The position numbers and the translations under genes were made by a program. From the NCBI RefSeq assembly GCF_002157585.1, contig NZ_BDGB01000105.1, positions 1 to 61,341 on the forward strand: a DNA stretch of 61,341 nucleotides. The letters are read 5' to 3'. This DNA comes from Lentilactobacillus parakefiri. Its GTDB lineage: Bacteria > Bacillota > Bacilli > Lactobacillales > Lactobacillaceae. The notes under the pieces are model-generated. The model was not told where the DNA came from and ran no database searches. It saw nothing but the letters and a program-made list of their open reading frames with translations. This document shows, piece by piece, positions 17,201 to 26,702 of this stretch; positions within the stretch are counted from its first letter, which is position 1, and every line of letters starts with the position of its first letter.

Positions 17201-17725
17201 TTGCTAGAAAACTTGAGGCTGCGTCGTTCGACGTACTTAATCTTCATCGCCTGGGGGGCCACCGCCTTCTTTTTGGCATCCGTTATTTTTAAATTCCAGC
17301 CATTAACGGTCAACGTTTCTATCAATGACGGCCGCTTGTTTCAGGTCTTACTGCGTGGAATCTTATTGTTGGCGGCTTATGTGATTGTCACAATTCTTCC
17401 CACCAGGATTGCCATTGTGATCCCCAGTTTCTTTTATTTTGATCTGCTTGGATCCTATCTTTGGCAGTTCTTGATGGTTGCCTTGAACGGCAATTGGCGC
17501 GGAATTGCCATGGAACTGTTATTTGTTATTTCTTACATCGTCTTGATATATTGCACAACAATGACTGCCTTCCAGATTATCGATTTGGTTCAGAAGAACC
17601 GGTCGGTTTACTATTTTTCAAAATGGTTTAAATCTACCAAAAGGGTGCTGGCCGCCCATTGGTTATCATTATTGGTGGTAGTTGGCGTCTATGTGGTCCT
17701 GTGGTCCATGTTCGATTTGATTTAA
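17201..17725 (+). CDS. Integral membrane protein, unknown function
   Basis: A 174-residue protein with five hydrophobic segments (about 12-30, 45-65, 66-90, 95-125, 150-172). The start is a TTG at 17201 placed well after AAGGAGGTGGTTC. It lies 32 bp after the secreted protein and 20 bp before the lipoprotein, so the three probably form one transcript. No family recognised. Confidence 0.72.
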   Translation: MLENLRLRRSTYLIFIAWGATAFFLASVIFKFQPLTVNVSINDGRLFQVLLRGILLLAAYVIVTILPTRIAIVIPSFFYFDLLGSYLWQFLMVALNGNWRGIAMELLFVISYIVLIYCTTMTAFQIIDLVQKNRSVYYFSKWFKSTKRVLAAHWLSLLVVVGVYVVLWSMFDLI

Positions 17726-17745
17726 ACGTTAATAAGGAGTGTCTG

Positions 17746-18528
17746 ATGAAAAAATTAATGATTGCGGCAACGGCTATCATGGGTATCATGTTGGCAGGCT
17801 GTTCACCTAAACAATCTGCTAATCAACCCTCTGATACGATGACCGTCGTTAACCATGCTCAAAAAGCCGCTCACCGGGTTAAGAGTGGTAATCTTGTTCA
17901 GATTAATAAAAATACGCAAAATAATAAAACATCTACCGGCAAATTTTCTGCCAAGTTCCACCTTAAGCCAATGATCGTCCAGGCCAAGCTAAATAATACG
18001 GCTGGATTAGTTAAAAACTATGATTACTTCATTGACGGTAGAACGGTCTATATTCATGCTGATAATAGCTGGTCCAAACAACGGCTGCCTAAGAAGAGTC
18101 CACTCATTAAGAGCGTTCGTCGACAGGTTTCCGGTAGTGCTAGCGCAAAAGCCATGCAGTACTTGAAGAAGCATCTCAAGCTCCAGAAGAACAAAACAAC
18201 CGATGTCCTTTCATACAATGGACACGGTAAGTTAGGTTCGATGGTTGCCAAGAAGCTGATTTTGGCTGAAGCCAATTACACTGAGAGCACTAAAAATGTT
18301 TTGAAGAAGGTCACAATTACCAAGTTTACCTACAAATACACCCTGGACAAGAAGACTTATCTGCCAACCAATACGGACATTTATATGCAATACCAGGACA
18401 AATCATCGAAAAAGTCGATTACCGAGGAGGTCACCAGTACCTACTCCAATGTTAATCAAGTGAAGAAGTTTAAGGTGCCAGCTTCAATCAAGCATAATGC
18501 ACCAAGTACCAACCAGGTGAACGAATAA
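17746..18528 (+). CDS. DUF6612-like lipoprotein
   Basis: A 260-residue lipoprotein with lipobox LAGC (cysteine near residue 20). The mature part contains YDYFIDGRTVYIHADNSW and later TYKYTLDKKTYLPTNTDIY and KKFKVPASI, the pattern of DUF6612/LppX-like proteins that form a half-barrel on the outer face of the membrane. The start at 17746 follows AATAAGGAGTGTCTG; the longer frame from 17659 overlaps the upstream gene and lacks a lipobox-compatible N-terminus. Last gene of a three-gene envelope cluster. Confidence 0.75.
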   Translation: MKKLMIAATAIMGIMLAGCSPKQSANQPSDTMTVVNHAQKAAHRVKSGNLVQINKNTQNNKTSTGKFSAKFHLKPMIVQAKLNNTAGLVKNYDYFIDGRTVYIHADNSWSKQRLPKKSPLIKSVRRQVSGSASAKAMQYLKKHLKLQKNKTTDVLSYNGHGKLGSMVAKKLILAEANYTESTKNVLKKVTITKFTYKYTLDKKTYLPTNTDIYMQYQDKSSKKSITEEVTSTYSNVNQVKKFKVPASIKHNAPSTNQVNE

Positions 18529-18756
18529 GCTGTCATGGGGATGTTATTGCCTAGCTTGACGGAAAGTAACATCCGCCTGCAAGCATGATTAAAGCTTGGT
18601 AAAGGTTATAGCCCCAGCATTACGTTTTCTTGCGTTCGGACTACAATATTTTTGATGTTGAGCAAGGAAACATGTTCTTTCAAGGACGTGATGAATTGCT
18701 CATTTCTTTTCTAATAGTTACACATGGTTTGATATAAATGCGATATAATTAAAGAT

Positions 18757-19209
18757 ATGAAAGATACTAACAGACTTACGTATGGTCGAACATCAGTCTA
18801 CAATCTTAATTACCATATCATCTGGGGAACCAAATATCGCAACCAAGTATTGAAAGGAAATGTTGAGAGAGAATTAAAGCAATCACTTGAAAAAATTGCT
18901 TTAAAATACGGGTTTAGTATTCCCCACATGGAAATCGGTAAAGATGACCACGTTCACTTATTAGTTAGCGCGCCCCCTAAGTTATCCGTGACAAATATTG
19001 TTAGGTGGCTTAAAGGAATTAGTGCCAAAGAGCTATTTGAAAAATGCCCAGAACTTCAGCAGAGTTATTGGAAGAAGCAAAAGCGGCATCTGTGGTCTCC
19101 TAGTTACTATGTGGAAAGTATTGGCGCTACTAATGAACAAGCGGTTAAGAAGTATATTGATGAACAAAGAACAAAAGAGGTGAATTTAGATGACCCTCAA
19201 AGCAGTTAA
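18757..19209 (+). CDS. tnpA: IS200/IS605 transposase TnpA (Y1 HuH nuclease)
   Basis: A 150-residue Y1 transposase. The metal-binding DHVHLLVSAPP carries the HuH motif (His near 69 and 71), and the nucleophilic tyrosine lies in the C-terminal helix region (YVESIG...YIDEQ). It cuts and joins single-stranded DNA at subterminal hairpins. It overlaps the tnpB start by about 20 bp. The frame is intact, so the element may still move. Confidence 0.95.
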   Translation: MKDTNRLTYGRTSVYNLNYHIIWGTKYRNQVLKGNVERELKQSLEKIALKYGFSIPHMEIGKDDHVHLLVSAPPKLSVTNIVRWLKGISAKELFEKCPELQQSYWKKQKRHLWSPSYYVESIGATNEQAVKKYIDEQRTKEVNLDDPQSS

Positions 19210-20330
19210 AGCAAGAATATATCCCGATCAAGAACAGAAACAAAAGATTATTGATAACTTTGGCTATTGCCGATATGTTTGGAATCAACTTTTAGACGTG
19301 CAACAACAACGGTGTGAGAATGGTGGAAACTATGTGAATGAGTTCGGCATGAACTACTTGATTAAGTCTTTGAAGCAAGAACACCCTTTTCTTAAACAAG
19401 CTGAATCAACATCTCTACTCCATGTATCAAGAGACTTGCATCACGCTTACCAAAAGCTGTTCAAGGAGCATAAAGGACGCCCCCAAATTTAAATCACGTA
19501 AGTTTCCTAAGCAAAGCTATCAATCTAATTCAGTCAATGGAAATATCAAGCAAGTGGACAACTCCCATTTGAAACTACCAAAGATTGGCTTTGTCCGTTT
19601 TAAATCAGGTAAAAAAGTAACTGGAAAGATTAAGAACGTCACTATCCGCTTATCTTCAACTGGTAAATATTATGCAATTGTCTTAGTAGATGCAGATATT
19701 AAAGAACTACCTAAGGCTAACAATTCTGTTGGCCTTGATATAGGTGTAGCAGACCTGATGATTACCAGTGATGGGGTTAAACACCCTACTATTCGCTTTG
19801 ATCAGATTTTAGCTAAGAAAAAACATTACTGGGAAAAACGCTTGGCCAGACGTCGGTTGCAAGCTCAAAAAGAAATTGCTTGGGATAAGCACAACAAAGC
19901 GTTAGTGCCAAGAGAGCTTTCTGATTTTAAAAACTACCAGAAAGCTAGATTGATGGTTGCCAAATACTCTGAGAAGATAGCTAACCAGCGCAATAATTAT
20001 CTCCATCTACTAACTAAGCAATTGGTGAAACAATATGATGTGATTAAGATTGAAGATTTGAAAACCAAAAATCTCATGAAAAATCATCAATTAGCTAGAG
20101 CCATTGCAAATCAGTCTTGGAGGGAGCTTCGTTCTCAGCTTCAATATAAATGCGATTGGTATGGAAAACAGCTAGTCATTGTTAATCCAAGAAAAACTTC
20201 TCAAATCTGCTCCAGTTGTGGATATGACGATGGTAAGCACACTCTGGAGATTCGGCAGTGGACTTGTCCTAATTGTGGGATTAACCACGACAGAGACATC
20301 AACGCCGCTAAGAATATTTTAAATGCTTAG
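19190..20330 (+). pseudogene. tnpB: TnpB RNA-guided nuclease (OrfB) with a frameshift
   Basis: Two overlapping frames make one TnpB. The first (19190-19492) begins MTLKAVKARIYPDQEQ and runs to HKGRPQI; the second resumes at KFKSRKF. Deleting one C from the run of five at 19480-19484 restores HKGRPKFKSRKF. The C-terminal part keeps the RuvC residues (GLDIGVADL, KIEDLKTKNL, HDRDINAAKNIL) and a CSSC/CPNC zinc finger, so the break is recent. TnpB is the small ancestor of Cas12, guided by RNA from the element's right end. A homopolymer sequencing error is a real alternative. Confidence 0.88.
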
Positions 20331-20459
20331 AAACGCATGACTAAACTGGGCTGGGACAGTCCTTAGTAAATAGCCATAACCTCTATCTATCATTCAAAGA
20401 ATGATAGACAAGTATGTGGTGTTCCTAGAAGCTCGTTACTTTAGTGACGAGTAGTTCAC
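20331..20459 (+). ncRNA. TnpB guide (omega/re) RNA scaffold at the IS right end
   Basis: Downstream of tnpB two hairpins are visible: CTATCATTC/GAATGATAG (about 20384-20405) and CTCGTTAC-4-GTGACGAG (about 20432-20451), ending TAGTTCAC. This is the usual place and shape of the TnpB-bound guide RNA, whose guide would start right after the border at about 20460 (AAATTATTCTTAGG). The scaffold probably also includes the end of tnpB. Confidence 0.6.
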
Positions 20460-20484
20460 AAATTATTCTTAGGGGATCATAGAG

Positions 20485-21780
20485 ATGAACAATACACAAT
20501 CACTGGAAGTTAAATATCCGCAAGTTAAAGACTTGATGAATGGAACACCAATTTTTTGGAAAAACCCAGATTATGGCCAGTCAGCCACACTGCCATTTTC
20601 CAAGGCTGATATCTTTGACGCCGTTGCCCGCTGGGATCGTTTTGCGCCCTATATTGAAGCCGCCTTTCCAGAAACTGCACAAATGCACGCTGTGATTGAA
20701 TCGCCATTGATCGAGTTGACTAAAATGAGGTCAGCTTGGAATGAGAAACATGATACAGCACTGGTTGGGGGCCTTTATTTAAAGGCTGATAGTGAATTAC
20801 CCATATCCGGATCAATTAAATCTCGCGGTGGGATCTATGAAGTGTTAAAATTTGCCGAACACATCGCCATGACTCAAGGCGAGCTTGAAGAAACCGATGA
20901 TTATGCCATATTAAGGTCGCCTGAGTATAAGCACTTATTTGCTCAATACGGGGTGATGGTTGCCTCCACAGGAAATTTGGCATTGAGCGTGGGCATTGCT
21001 GCTTCGACGTTTGGCTTCAAGACGACCGTTTATATGTCAAGGGATGCCAAAGCCTGGAAAAAGGCCAAACTCCGAGCCAACGGGGTTAACGTGGTTGAGT
21101 TGGATACTGATTTTTCCTCAGTTATTCCACAAGCCCGAAAGGCAGCTGCCGAAGATCCGCGTATTCATTTCATCGATGATGAGGGATCAGCTGACTTATT
21201 CATTGGCTATGCGGTTGCGGCCGTCCGCTTGCAGCAGCAGTTCAATAAGCAAGGGATCAAAGTCGACCATGACCACCCTGTGATTGTCTATCTGCCAGCG
21301 GGTGTTGGCGGCAGTCCCAGCGGCGTCACCTTTGGACTGAAGACAATTATCGGGCCGTACATTCACGCCATCTTCTGCGAGCCAACCCATGTCCCATCAG
21401 TAACTTTGGGGATGATGACCAAGCTTAATAATGCGATTTCAGTTTTTGATATTGGCTTGGACGGCAAGACTGCCGCTGACGGCTTGGCGGTTGGCCGGCC
21501 ATCGCGCATTGCGGGTAAGCTGATGCGCACACTGTTATTTGGCAGTATGACTTTCGAAGATCCGACCATTTACAAATATGAAGCCCAGTTGATGGATACC
21601 GAGAATATCACGGTTGAACCATCAGCTGCGGCTGGCTTCACCGCAATTGAACGAGCGATTACTGAAGTGCCGGCATTCAACACGGCCAATGCGACCCACA
21701 TTGTCTGGGCGACGGGTGGCAGTATGATGCCGGAAAGTGAACGACGGGTTGATCATAATAAGGGTGAAGCATTGCTGTAA
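20485..21780 (+). CDS. dsdA: D-serine ammonia-lyase (D-serine dehydratase)
   Basis: A 431-residue PLP enzyme that converts D-serine to pyruvate and ammonia. The PLP lysine is in LPISGSIKSRGG (Lys112); ASTGNLALSVGIA binds the cofactor phosphate and substrate, and PAGVGGSPSGVTFGLK is the glycine-rich phosphate loop. The length equals the DsdA norm. The IS200/IS605 right end stops about 25 bp before the start, just ahead of the RBS (TAGGGG), so the native promoter may be separated from the gene. No dsdC or dsdX is nearby. Confidence 0.95.
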   Translation: MNNTQSLEVKYPQVKDLMNGTPIFWKNPDYGQSATLPFSKADIFDAVARWDRFAPYIEAAFPETAQMHAVIESPLIELTKMRSAWNEKHDTALVGGLYLKADSELPISGSIKSRGGIYEVLKFAEHIAMTQGELEETDDYAILRSPEYKHLFAQYGVMVASTGNLALSVGIAASTFGFKTTVYMSRDAKAWKKAKLRANGVNVVELDTDFSSVIPQARKAAAEDPRIHFIDDEGSADLFIGYAVAAVRLQQQFNKQGIKVDHDHPVIVYLPAGVGGSPSGVTFGLKTIIGPYIHAIFCEPTHVPSVTLGMMTKLNNAISVFDIGLDGKTAADGLAVGRPSRIAGKLMRTLLFGSMTFEDPTIYKYEAQLMDTENITVEPSAAAGFTAIERAITEVPAFNTANATHIVWATGGSMMPESERRVDHNKGEALL

Positions 21781-21786
21781 GCAAAT

Positions 21787-21838
21787 AAAAAGGTTGGTTT
21801 TAAAATCCCATCTGCGGGACTTTGAAACCAACCTTTTT
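21787..21838. terminator. Bidirectional terminator between dsdA and the MFS pseudogene
   Basis: AAAAAGGTTGGTTT pairs with AAACCAACCTTTTT around a loop that itself holds TCCCATCTGCGGGA. Confidence 0.9.
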
Positions 21839-21843
21839 TAGTT

Positions 21844-23010
21844 TTAAAACTTAAGCTGCGTTTTGCTTACCAGCAGTAATATCAGCATTAAGCAGCCGAC
21901 AACGCCAAAGCCAAACGAAAATGTTTGAATCTGTACCAGCCAGCCCACCAATGGGAACAAAAAGATCATTGAACTAGAGAATAGGACGCTGGCAACACTC
22001 AGTAGCGTTGCCCGTTGTTGTGAAGCAATCATTTCATTGTAGTAACTGCTGAAGATCGGTTCAATTAGCGATGCCAGCAGTTGGGAAAACAAAAATAGAA
22101 CAATTAAGGTTGGAATCCAGTTCAGCCAGGTCAACAGCAACAAGCCCACCAGGGTTGCACTCAATCCACTGACTAACGTTGGCTTCGTAAACCGTTTCTG
22201 AATTCACGGAGTCAATTTGATGCCGACAATGTTCATGCCGGAAGAAACCACCATCAACAGAGAAATCATGAATCCTGAAAAATGGTTGGTTTCCATTAAG
22301 GACTGAAAATAGAAGTAGTAGCTGGTACAAATGCCATCAAAAATTGCTTGGAAGATCATCAAACCACGCAATTGCCGATCGTTCTTCAACGTTCGATAAG
22401 CCATGATGATAATTGATTTGACGGTTTGTTTTGGCTGATCAATTGATTTGGGGACGGCCGGTTCCTTCATTAATAGAACGGTTACCAGGCCGAAGACGCC
22501 AACCAGGATCGCAGCAACATAAGTTAATTCGAAATGCCAGTGGACCAAAAATCCGGCAATGACGACGACAGCCGTCTGCGCGAATTCAATCACAACGTTG
22601 AGATTGCTGATAACGTTGGGAAATCGTTTGGTCTGCATGGGTGTCACCAACGAATCATACATCAGCGCATCAATGGTGCCGGATTGAAGATTGTACGATA
22701 GTGCACTCAGCACGAAGCTTAGGGCAAATAGCCAGAAACTGTGGGCTGCCAGCATGAGGATGGCTGAAACAATCGAGGCAATTCGGCCCCAGAAGAGTGA
22801 GAACCGGTACGAAAAGCGGTCGGCCAGCACACCGGACGGCACTTCAAAAATAAAGCTGGCAACGTGGAAGATGCTTTCGCACAGGCCGATTTCCACCAGA
22901 CTCAGACCCTGCATCTGCAGGTAAATCACCCAAAGTGAGGTGATACCGAAGAAAGAGAAAAAAGTGTACGCGTAGCCTTTAAAAATAGTACTTGGATATT
23001 TAATTGTCAT
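21844..23010 (-). pseudogene. MFS transporter interrupted by one TGA
   Basis: A 12-helix major facilitator protein reads in a single frame from the ATG at 23010 (RBS CTGGAGTG) to 21844, but a TGA at 22204-22206 stops it after residue 268 (NIVGIKLTP stop IQKRFTKPTL). The N-terminal part has the MFS loop motif GVLADRFSYR between helices 2 and 3. With the stop read through, the product would be about 388 residues, a normal MFS length. The break falls within the C-terminal six-helix bundle. The substrate is unknown; an export role is plausible. Confidence 0.85.
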
Positions 23011-23242
23011 TAGATGCACTCCAGTTAATATCAGCACAGCCAAACGGTTTATTTGGAACCCGTCCGTTCGGATATGTGCCAGGTGTCATTTATCACTGAA
23101 GTGCATTAATCTCTACGATGCTGTGCTGCAGGCTGATCCAAGCGAGCATCTTCATCATCCCTTACATAATTATGAGAAATCTTTTAATGAATGTGTACCC
23201 GTTTTTAGTCCCCAAAGCAACCTATTAAAAAGCCTCAATCCA

Positions 23243-23431
23243 TTAACACTGCTTAAAATCTAGTAGGCCGCTCATTCCCAGAACAATGCCAATAAAGGTG
23301 AAAAATGTTCCGGTTCGAAAGCTAAACAACGCGTCAATGGTTAAGCCACCAATCAAACCGATTATTAGGCCCAGCCAGTGGGTCTTTTGACGATCAGTTG
23401 TTTGCGGATATTTCTGCGTACTTTTATCCAT
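23243..23431 (-). CDS. Small membrane protein downstream of the MetE-like gene
   Basis: A 62-residue protein starting MDKSTQKYPQTT at 23431 after AAAGAGGCATTCTA. The hydrophilic N-terminus is followed by two membrane helices (about 20-38 and 42-58). It starts 29 bp after the MetE-like stop on the same strand, so it is probably in the same T-box-controlled transcript. No family recognised. Confidence 0.6.
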   Translation of the reverse strand: MDKSTQKYPQTTDRQKTHWLGLIIGLIGGLTIDALFSFRTGTFFTFIGIVLGMSGLLDFKQC

Positions 23432-23460
23432 TAGAATGCCTCTTTTCAATTGGCTGACAG

Positions 23461-24594
23461 TTAGTCGTCGTTCCAAACTTCTCGGGCAATGTCTTGAACC
23501 AGTTTGAGCTTGGTCCACTGTTGCTGCTCGGTGAGCTTGTTACCCTCTTCGGTTGAAGCAAAGCCACATTGAGTAGATAGTGTCAAGTTTTCTAGGGGTA
23601 CTTTGCCGCTGGCCTGATCGATGCGGTTGATAATGGCATCCTTATCTTCTAACTCAGGCGATTTTGACGTGATGAGAACAAGGACGATTCGTTTATTTTT
23701 ATCACCATTCCAAATCTTACCAAGGGGTGAGAAATCACCAGCTCGTTGACTGTCATATTCCAAGAACAAGCCATCGTAATTAAGTTGACCAAGGTAGTCA
23801 GCGATGTCATCATAGCCACCCGAAAATAAGAAGGTTGATTTGAAATTGCCACGGCAGATATGGGTGGTCACGGTTAGGTCCTCTGGCAAATTAGCCAGCA
23901 ATTGGTTAATGACTTTCACGGAATCCTCGGCTAACTTGACATATTTGGCATGTGCAGCGGAATCGTCGACGGTTTCATTTAATTTGCTGATTAAAAAGGC
24001 CCAAGTGGTGTCGTCAAGTTGAATGTAGCGGGCACCAAGTTCATAGAAGTGTAAAATCGTTTCGTGGTAAGCCTTGGCGACGTCAGCCAAATACTCATCC
24101 CAAGTATCGTAAAATTTTGGCCAGTTATCACTACGATTGTCACGGAAGAGCATTGTCGGCGACGGAATGGTTTGCTTGGGGGTCACACCATCAGGGGTAA
24201 TTGATTGGAGAAACTGGAAGCTGTCAAAGAAGGGATGATCAGGGTTAAAGGCGACTTTGCCGGCCAATTCGGCGTTATCAGTTCGCGTCTTACTGCCGTG
24301 GAACTTGTAACTCTTGTGATAATCGTATTTTTCCACGCCGGTTAATCCCCAGAGAAAATCAAGGTGCCACCAGCTGCGGTTAAATTCGCCATCAGTGATG
24401 TCTTTTAGACCAAGTTCAACTTGTTTATCAACAATCTTCTTGGTTTCCGCGTGTTGGACTTCCTGCAGGTCGTCAGCACTAATTTGGCCGGCGTGATACT
24501 TCGCATGAGCATCCTTTAGTGCCTGCGTTCTTAATAAACTGCCGACAACGTCGTACCGATATGGAAATTGAGTTGTAACTGCTGTATTTGTCAT
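23461..24594 (-). CDS. MetE-like cobalamin-independent methionine synthase (YxjG/YxjH type)
   Basis: A 377-residue protein of the MetE C-terminal barrel family (YxjG/YxjH), which transfers a methyl group to homocysteine or a related thiol. Zinc and substrate motifs visible are the N-terminal YDVVGSLLR, IQLDDTTWA in the barrel core, THICRGNF (His and Cys ligands) and STQCGFAS near the end (second Cys ligand). Half-length compared with full MetE (about 750), as normal for this subgroup. A Met-type T-box riboswitch upstream shows that it answers to uncharged tRNA-Met. Confidence 0.9.
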   Translation of the reverse strand: MTNTAVTTQFPYRYDVVGSLLRTQALKDAHAKYHAGQISADDLQEVQHAETKKIVDKQVELGLKDITDGEFNRSWWHLDFLWGLTGVEKYDYHKSYKFHGSKTRTDNAELAGKVAFNPDHPFFDSFQFLQSITPDGVTPKQTIPSPTMLFRDNRSDNWPKFYDTWDEYLADVAKAYHETILHFYELGARYIQLDDTTWAFLISKLNETVDDSAAHAKYVKLAEDSVKVINQLLANLPEDLTVTTHICRGNFKSTFLFSGGYDDIADYLGQLNYDGLFLEYDSQRAGDFSPLGKIWNGDKNKRIVLVLITSKSPELEDKDAIINRIDQASGKVPLENLTLSTQCGFASTEEGNKLTEQQQWTKLKLVQDIAREVWNDD

Positions 24595-24632
24595 TTAAAA
24601 ATCCTCCTGTCATTGTAAAAGCTTTACTTACG

Positions 24633-24925
24633 AAAAAAAGCACTCGTCCCCTGACTGCCAAATTGACAATCAAGGGACGAATGCTCGCGTTACCACCCTC
24701 ATTCACGTTGCCTTTGCAGACAACGCCTCAACGGTACCTATGATACCCGGGAAGTTAACGGTTCCTACCGATTCATCCGCGTTAACGGATCAATGCCCTT
24801 TGGAGCTCATCTTCACCGTCGTTTCGATACCTGCTCTCATCTGCCAGGCTTTCTGAAATCGATCCGAGCGACTACTCTTCTTCTCATAGCTTGATATTTC
24901 GTAAGTTCTCTAATTGCTTTTTAAT
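24633..24925 (-). promoter_or_regulatory. T-box riboswitch, probably methionine-specific
   Basis: Minus strand. The T-box antiterminator sequence AGGGTGGTAACGCG is at 24686-24699. The terminator stem GCATTCGTCCC/GGGGACGAGTGC with a run of seven Ts ends at about 24633. Stem I shows the AGTAG S-turn near 24880 and an AG-rich distal region. An ATG lies where the specifier is expected (GGTGAAGATGAGCTCC, near 24800). Uncharged tRNA-Met would stabilise the antiterminator and switch on the MetE-like gene. Confidence 0.93.
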
Positions 24926-24947
24926 CTAACTCAAAGATAAGTCAATG

Positions 24948-25634
24948 TCAACTGATTGTTTTATTCCGTTGTCGGTTTCCCCAACTAAACAGTGGGATGA
25001 TTAGCAGGATAAAATTGATTATCAAGGCGGCAGCAAAGACTTTTAACCCGGCAGCATGAAGCAGGTAAGCACTAAAAATAATCCCGAGAATAAACATGAT
25101 AATCCCACTCAAAAAGCGGCCAGCTTTCAGCAAGGCACCCCGATCATGGCTAAAAATGGCTTCATAACAGTTGTTGGCAAAATTTTTGAGATTTCCGGTC
25201 ATGATGCCGTTGTTAACGCTGGTGGTGCCAACCTTGTTAAAAACTGTCAGCTCATAACCTGAGAAGAGACCAAGACTGAACAGCATGTTGAGCATCGAAA
25301 GGTGAAAAGTTGCCGCGCACGCCAGAAATCCCAGCAGGATAATACTAAATAGCAAAAAAATGTTAAATCGTCGATCGTTCGCCAGTTGAATGTGCTTAAA
25401 GGCTTGTGAGATGAATGCCCCAAGTAGGAACCCCAATAGTACAGGCACCCGAATGTAAGCCGTCTGCCAACCCTTTGTGGCGTATTCGTAAGCGAACACA
25501 ACGAGGTTACCGGTTTGCGCGCTGACAAATGATCCGTCAAAGTTTTGAAAGGTGTAAGCATCAATTGAGCCCATGATAAACGTTTGTGCCAGGGTTGTGA
25601 TACTGGTTTTGGTGACAAAGTTCATGGTGATCAC
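24948..25634 (-). CDS. DUF1275 (YoaK-like) membrane protein
   Basis: A 228-residue protein with six predicted helices. The family signature region GSIDAYTFQNFDGSFVSAQTGN near residues 19-40 and GIMTGNLK in the middle are typical of YoaK/DUF1275 proteins. Function unknown in the family; often next to stress or metabolism genes. The start may be the ATG at 25634 or the one 9 bp later (MNFVTK). A separate transcript, upstream of the T-box on the same strand. Confidence 0.88.
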   Translation of the reverse strand: MITMNFVTKTSITTLAQTFIMGSIDAYTFQNFDGSFVSAQTGNLVVFAYEYATKGWQTAYIRVPVLLGFLLGAFISQAFKHIQLANDRRFNIFLLFSIILLGFLACAATFHLSMLNMLFSLGLFSGYELTVFNKVGTTSVNNGIMTGNLKNFANNCYEAIFSHDRGALLKAGRFLSGIIMFILGIIFSAYLLHAAGLKVFAAALIINFILLIIPLFSWGNRQRNKTIS

Positions 25635-25841
25635 TCTTTTCTATATCCCGAACTGATTACAGCTCTACTATACCAGAGTCATTGACATTAAAAGCAAACT
25701 GTCTATTGTTTCTTTTGGAAATCTTGGTATACTTAAAATGCTTTTTAATGAGAGAATGTTCCATTTAATGTGTAAGGGATTAACTTTTCAATTGGCAATG
25801 GGGTACAATATTTGTAACAACTACGATTTGGAAGGGTGATC

Positions 25842-26699
25842 ATGATTAAGCCGAGTGTTTTAATTGCAGAAGATTTTTCCGCTGTCGGTAGGCTTTCGGC
25901 GACGGCTGCAATTGCTGTCTTTTCAGCGTTTGGGATTCAGACAGCGACGTTGCCAACAGAACTACTTTCAACTCAGACAGAAGGCTTCGGCAATCCCACC
26001 ACTCAAAGTACAGATGATTTCATGACCTGTGCCACTGGCCATTGGAACGGATTGGACGACCTTCAATTTAAGTCAGGGATCGTTGGCTATATCGGTAAAT
26101 CCAGTACCGCCAACTTTTTACGCGATTATCTTTCAGGTTTGGACCTGCCTGAATTGCTGATCGATCCCGTCTTGGGTGACCAGGGGCACATGTATGATGG
26201 CTTCGAGGCTGACTATCTGGATACCATTAAGCGGTTGGCTGCGATTGCAACCATTATGACGCCAAACATCACTGAGTTGGAGCTACTAAGTGGGCAACCC
26301 CTCAAGGCAAATGCCAGTGATGAGGCCATTCATCAAGCGGTGACCACCTTCCGTCAGACCAGCAAGGCCAGTACCCGAGTGATTGTCACCGGGGTTCACC
26401 GCGATGGTGGAATTGGCTGTGTGTATATGAGTGATGGCCACCTCAAATGGGCCGGGTCGCCGTTGATTCAAGGACACTTTTATGGCACGGGTGATCTGTT
26501 TTCAGCACTGTTAATCGGCTATTTGAACTTTCAATTGGACTTTGATACGGCCGTCCAAAAGGCAGTTATTGGGGTGTACGATGCGGTGAGTTTAACCAGC
26601 CACGCACCGAAGAATCAGCGCAAATTTGGTTTGAATTTGACCAGGTCACTGTATAATATTGCGAAGTTTACGTTAGGACAAACAGGGGAAGAAGTGTAA
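25842..26699 (+). CDS. pdxK: Pyridoxal/pyridoxamine kinase-like protein (PdxK/PdxY type)
   Basis: A 285-residue ribokinase-superfamily kinase. The N-terminal SVLIAEDFSAVGRLS corresponds to the substrate loop; LLIDPVLGDQGHMYDGF and MTPNITELELLSG are family blocks; the anion-hole motif GTGD is in HFYGTGDLFSALL near residue 215. It phosphorylates vitamin B6 forms to feed PLP supply. The start at 25842 follows GGAAGGGTGATC. It leads a three-gene unit with a UPF0340 protein and an ECF S-component. Confidence 0.88.
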   Translation: MIKPSVLIAEDFSAVGRLSATAAIAVFSAFGIQTATLPTELLSTQTEGFGNPTTQSTDDFMTCATGHWNGLDDLQFKSGIVGYIGKSSTANFLRDYLSGLDLPELLIDPVLGDQGHMYDGFEADYLDTIKRLAAIATIMTPNITELELLSGQPLKANASDEAIHQAVTTFRQTSKASTRVIVTGVHRDGGIGCVYMSDGHLKWAGSPLIQGHFYGTGDLFSALLIGYLNFQLDFDTAVQKAVIGVYDAVSLTSHAPKNQRKFGLNLTRSLYNIAKFTLGQTGEEV

Positions 26700-26702
26700 A
26701 AG

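Larger units (their letters stand above)
18600..20459 (+). mobile_element. IS200/IS605-family insertion sequence (tnpA, broken tnpB, omega-RNA end)
   Basis: The element contains a Y1 HuH transposase gene, a TnpB gene and a structured right end finishing at about GTTCAC (20454-20459). The right border is fairly secure from the TnpB guide-RNA scaffold pattern. The left border is uncertain; it lies between the lipoprotein stop (18528) and tnpA. Members of this family do not make target duplications. The element sits about 25 bp upstream of dsdA. Confidence 0.82.
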
